NCBI GenBank assembly: GCA_037447655.1
Contig: JBBHKE010000055.1
Location: 188,001 to 216,788 of the forward strand
Reading direction: 5' to 3'
Source: Zygnema cylindricum
Taxonomy: Eukaryota > Streptophyta > Zygnematophyceae > Zygnematales > Zygnemataceae
Length of the DNA stretch: 28,788 bases
Shown here: piece after piece, positions 27,404 to 28,788 of the stretch
Position numbering within the stretch: the first letter of the stretch is position 1
Layout: each line of letters starts with the position of its first letter
The notes under the pieces: generated by a model
Told to the model about the DNA's origin: nothing
What the model saw: only the letters and a program-made list of their open reading frames with translations
Database searches by the model: none
Translations under genes and position numbers: made by a program

Positions 27404-28777
27404 CTAGTCACTCAGTCCACATGCCTCTCTACAGAACTTCAATTTTGGAGCAGGTAAGGGTTTTGTCATCATATCAGCCACCATTTGCTCATCCGGTAAA
27501 TAACTCAACTTAAGGACTTTTCCCATCACCGTTTCTATTACAAAATGTAGCTTGATATCAATGTGCTTACTCTTAAAGTGATGATAAGGATTAGATGCAA
27601 TAGCAATTGCTGCCTGATTGTCACACAACACTATTTGTGGTCCAGATTGCATAAATAGAAGCTCTTGGAGAAGAGACTTAACCCAAAGTAACTCCTTAAC
27701 TGCCGAGCTAGTAGCCATGTACTCAGCCTCCATGGTACACTAAGCTGTTACCTTCTGAACTTTGCTGCTCCAATAGCAAGTTCCACTTCCGATCTTCAAT
27801 ATGTATCCGGTGGTGGAGCGTCTGCTGGGCATATCTCCGTAGCTCGCATCGCTCCATGTATGAATTTTGACTTCCTCTCCACCGAGAGAGAGTCTAAGAT
27901 TTTGAGTTCCTGCAAGATAGCGCAGAACTCTCTTTGTTGCTTTATAGTCCAAATTCCTCGGATTTTGCAAGCTTCGGCTCAAGGCTCCAACTACAGCTGC
28001 GATGTCAAGATGAGTACAGTTCATGAAATAGATGAGGCTTTTTGAGAGTCTGCGTGTAAGGAATGGATAACATAGAATCTGCCTCCCGTGAATCCAAAAA
28101 ATCATCATCCAAAACACCACCATCCGTTTCCATACCCTCCAACTTTTGCCTGAATTCCATAGGGGTGGCACTCCCCTTTGCTTCTGACATGCCAAACTTT
28201 TCTAGCATGTTCCAGATTGCTTCTTTCTGAGTTAGATAAATAATTATTTGTTTCCTATCTGTTTTTACCTGAATTCCTAGAATATACTTAGCCTCACCCA
28301 AATCTTTCATTTCAAACCGAGAATTCAGATTTGATTATATTTTATTGATTTCATTGATAGATTTTCTAATCAACAGCAAATCATCTACATATACTGCCAC
28401 ATAAATCACTCCATCCTCACCTTGCATTACATAGACTGAGTGATCTGAACGTATCGTGGTAAAGCCAAGATTTGTTAAAAACTCATCTAATTCAGGTTCC
28501 ATTGTCTTTGAGCCTGTTTGAGACCATACAGGGACTTCAACAGTTTACAAACCAGATTTTTTTTCCCTTTTTCTGCATACATCTCTTGCTCCTTTATATA
28601 AATTACTTCCTCCAAATCACCATGCAAGAAAGTCGTCTTAACATCCATCTGATGCAATTCTATATCATCTATTGCAGCAAGAGATAGCAAAACTCTAACA
28701 GTAGGAAAGCCAACCACAGGAGAGAAAGTCTCTTCATTGTCAATTCCCTCCTTTTGGCTAAATCCCTTAGCAACCAA
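27404..28777 (-). pseudogene. pol: E5 reverse transcriptase and RNase H
   Basis: The right-hand end of the window cuts the element in RT. The first frame (28777-28487) has MVAKGFSQKEGID, TVRVLLSLAAI, HQMDVKTTFLHGDLEEVIYI and SLYGLKQAQRQWN. After a frameshift near 28490 the palm continues with YVDDLLLI, again with both aspartates. Then MKDLGEAKYILGI and EAIWNMLEKFGMSEAKGSAT (28310 on), another shift near 28060, and SLIYFMNCTHLDIAA to SSKVQKVTA-stop (27740). RNase H ends STMEAEYMATSS, LCDNQAAIAIA, KHIDIKLHF and ADMMTKPLPA (27733-27404). At least three frame breaks or stops, at different places from those in E4, so the two copies decayed independently. Confidence 0.9.
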
Positions 28778-28788
28778 TCTAGCTTTAT

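Overview
This is a eukaryotic, almost certainly plant-type (land plant or streptophyte alga) repeat-rich intergenic window. I find no host protein-coding gene, rRNA or functional tRNA. The coding sequence I recognise is decayed Ty1/copia retrotransposon sequence: integrase lies before reverse transcriptase, with zinc-knuckle Gag, DDE integrase, Y-x-DD reverse transcriptase and RNase H. Three facts point to a plant-like genome: the copia content, AT-rich spacers with long pyrimidine tracts, and two LTRs followed by a primer site matching the plant/animal initiator tRNA-Met anticodon arm. The species cannot be read from the window.

Layout. 1-8424 (+): element E1, an old autonomous-type copia element, entering the window inside gag and ending in a probable 3' LTR near 7974-8424. 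It is split by E2 (3299-6977, +), a complete Gag-only element with two ~1.2-kb LTRs and a TTCTC target duplication, inserted inside E1's reverse transcriptase. 8425-14004: AT-rich spacer with five copies of an undescribed-looking dispersed repeat and long C-rich and G-rich tracts. 14005-17818: two 0.5-kb MITE-like elements and a large inverted repeat (arms 14595-15406 and 17133-17818) that looks like a fold-back or Mutator-like DNA element. 17819-19135: nothing recognised. 19136-20568 (+): element E3, a relative of E2, cut off inside gag by the next insertion. 20569-25365 (-): element E4, a copia element with 3' LTR, RNase H, RT, integrase, protease and gag; its RT/RNase H half is nearly open. 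25366-25930: unrelated filler with an 11-bp minisatellite. 25930-28788 (-): E5, read right to left as RT-RNase H, LTR, then a second partial gag.

Most interesting signals. In both E2 and E3 the likely gag start codon lies 20 bases before the end of the LTR, and the primer binding site (complementary to an internal part of initiator tRNA-Met, as in Drosophila copia) lies inside gag codons. Their LTRs also carry tRNA-like sequence with Pol III A/B-box similarity, mostly antisense. The five-copy dispersed repeat, the MITE pair and the long inverted repeat are further candidates for undescribed mobile DNA. Nothing here forms an operon-like or defence-like system; the parts are related only by nested transposition.
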